Assembly (NCBI GenBank): GCA_039030395.1
Contig: JBCCEF010000012.1
Location: 81,475 to 145,474 of the forward strand
From: Acidobacteriota bacterium
GTDB taxonomy: Bacteria > Acidobacteriota > Thermoanaerobaculia > Multivoradales > JBCCEF01
Length of the DNA stretch: 64,000 nt
Direction: 5' to 3'
Part shown: positions 63,806 through 64,000 of the stretch, piece after piece
Layout of the letters: each line of letters begins with the position of its first letter
How positions within the stretch are numbered: the stretch's first letter is position 1
Made by a program: the position numbers and the translations under genes
Notes under the pieces: generated by a model
Told to the model about the DNA's origin: nothing
What the model saw: only the letters and a program-made list of their open reading frames with translations
Database searches by the model: none

Positions 63806-64000
63806 ATGTACCGCCTCACCCACTCTGACCTCCCGAATCCCCCGCCGGAGCCGACGGTCCTGGAGCCGGCCCGCTACTTCCAGTTCCTGTGGCAAAGCGG
63901 CCTGGCGGCGTTGCCCGGCCCCGGGGATTTCCCGGACTACCTGACGCCTGGGCGCATCCAGGAGACCCTTTCGCGCGGCTACGAGGGCCTGGTGGGGTCA
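63806..64000 (+). CDS. unrecognised gene, cut by the window end
   Basis: An AAGGAG ribosome site at 63795-63800 precedes the ATG at 63806, and the frame stays open to the last base (65 residues seen). The visible part, MYRLTHSDLPNPPPEPT then ARYFQFLWQSGLAALPGPGDFPDYL, has no domain I can name and no signal peptide. The strong promoter and inverted repeats upstream suggest that it is a target of the divergent XRE regulator. Confidence 0.65.
   Translation, partial: MYRLTHSDLPNPPPEPTVLEPARYFQFLWQSGLAALPGPGDFPDYLTPGRIQETLSRGYEGLVGS

Overview
The window is 64 kb of GC-rich, gene-dense bacterial chromosome with no rRNA, tRNA, CRISPR array, phage or insertion sequence that I could see. The gene content (split glycine-tRNA ligase, asnS, speA-type arginine decarboxylase, formate-THF ligase, many TPR proteins, many secreted proteins, XRE/TPR gene pairs) suggests a heterotrophic Acidobacteriota-like organism, possibly of the Thermoanaerobaculia type. 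That placement is inference from general style, not from a marker alignment. Genes are often coupled by ATGA, GTGA or TTGA overlaps. Several genes have a TAnnnT box only 7-9 nt before the start codon, which suggests leaderless mRNAs.

Layout. 1-5218 (minus): an AlgI/AlgJ-like polysaccharide O-acetylation pair behind a large membrane-anchored beta-propeller/PKD/LamG protein. 5272-7548: a bifunctional class A penicillin-binding protein. 7545-10473 (minus): a coupled RNase HI, RNase D and hydrolase operon, in which RNase HI carries a second, degenerate RNase H domain. 10507-13883 (minus): arginine decarboxylase and a DacB-type D,D-carboxypeptidase. 14049-20031 (plus): a five-gene operon of ACP, ketosynthase, ketosynthase-like chain-length factor with no catalytic residues, flavin-dependent halogenase-like enzyme and carotenoid-oxygenase-like enzyme, closed by a terminator. 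This looks like a small polyketide or polyene pathway of unfamiliar composition. 20234-23569: a helical-repeat protein, a small secreted protein and a PA-domain metalloprotease. 23596-30863: quinone oxidoreductase, fhs, acyl-CoA dehydrogenase, EamA exporter and asnS.

30946-46658 (minus): amidohydrolase lipoprotein, rnc, mutL, a TPR/DUF1579-like protein, then glyQ-glyS-ppdK-GNAT-methyltransferase, recO and mgtE. 46924-49137: an XRE regulator coupled to a TPR protein, facing a small secreted protein that ends in DPDG. 49155-58417: hydrolase lipoprotein, KDPG-type aldolase, an orphan 4-hydroxybenzoyl-CoA-reductase-like FAD subunit, two tandem ATP-grasp ligases, a ThiO-like oxidase and a penicillin acylase. 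58749-61774: a subtilisin-like protein that has lost its catalytic serine, and cardiolipin synthase. 62044-63633: a second XRE/TPR pair, again facing a small gene, here a 35-codon ORF with a consensus ribosome-binding site and the C-terminus DPNG. The window ends inside an unrecognised gene divergent from this pair.

The two strongest candidates for something undescribed are the repeated XRE -> TPR <- small DPxG protein module, which could be a split, RRNPP-like peptide-sensing system, and the ACP/KS/CLF/halogenase/carotenoid-oxygenase operon.
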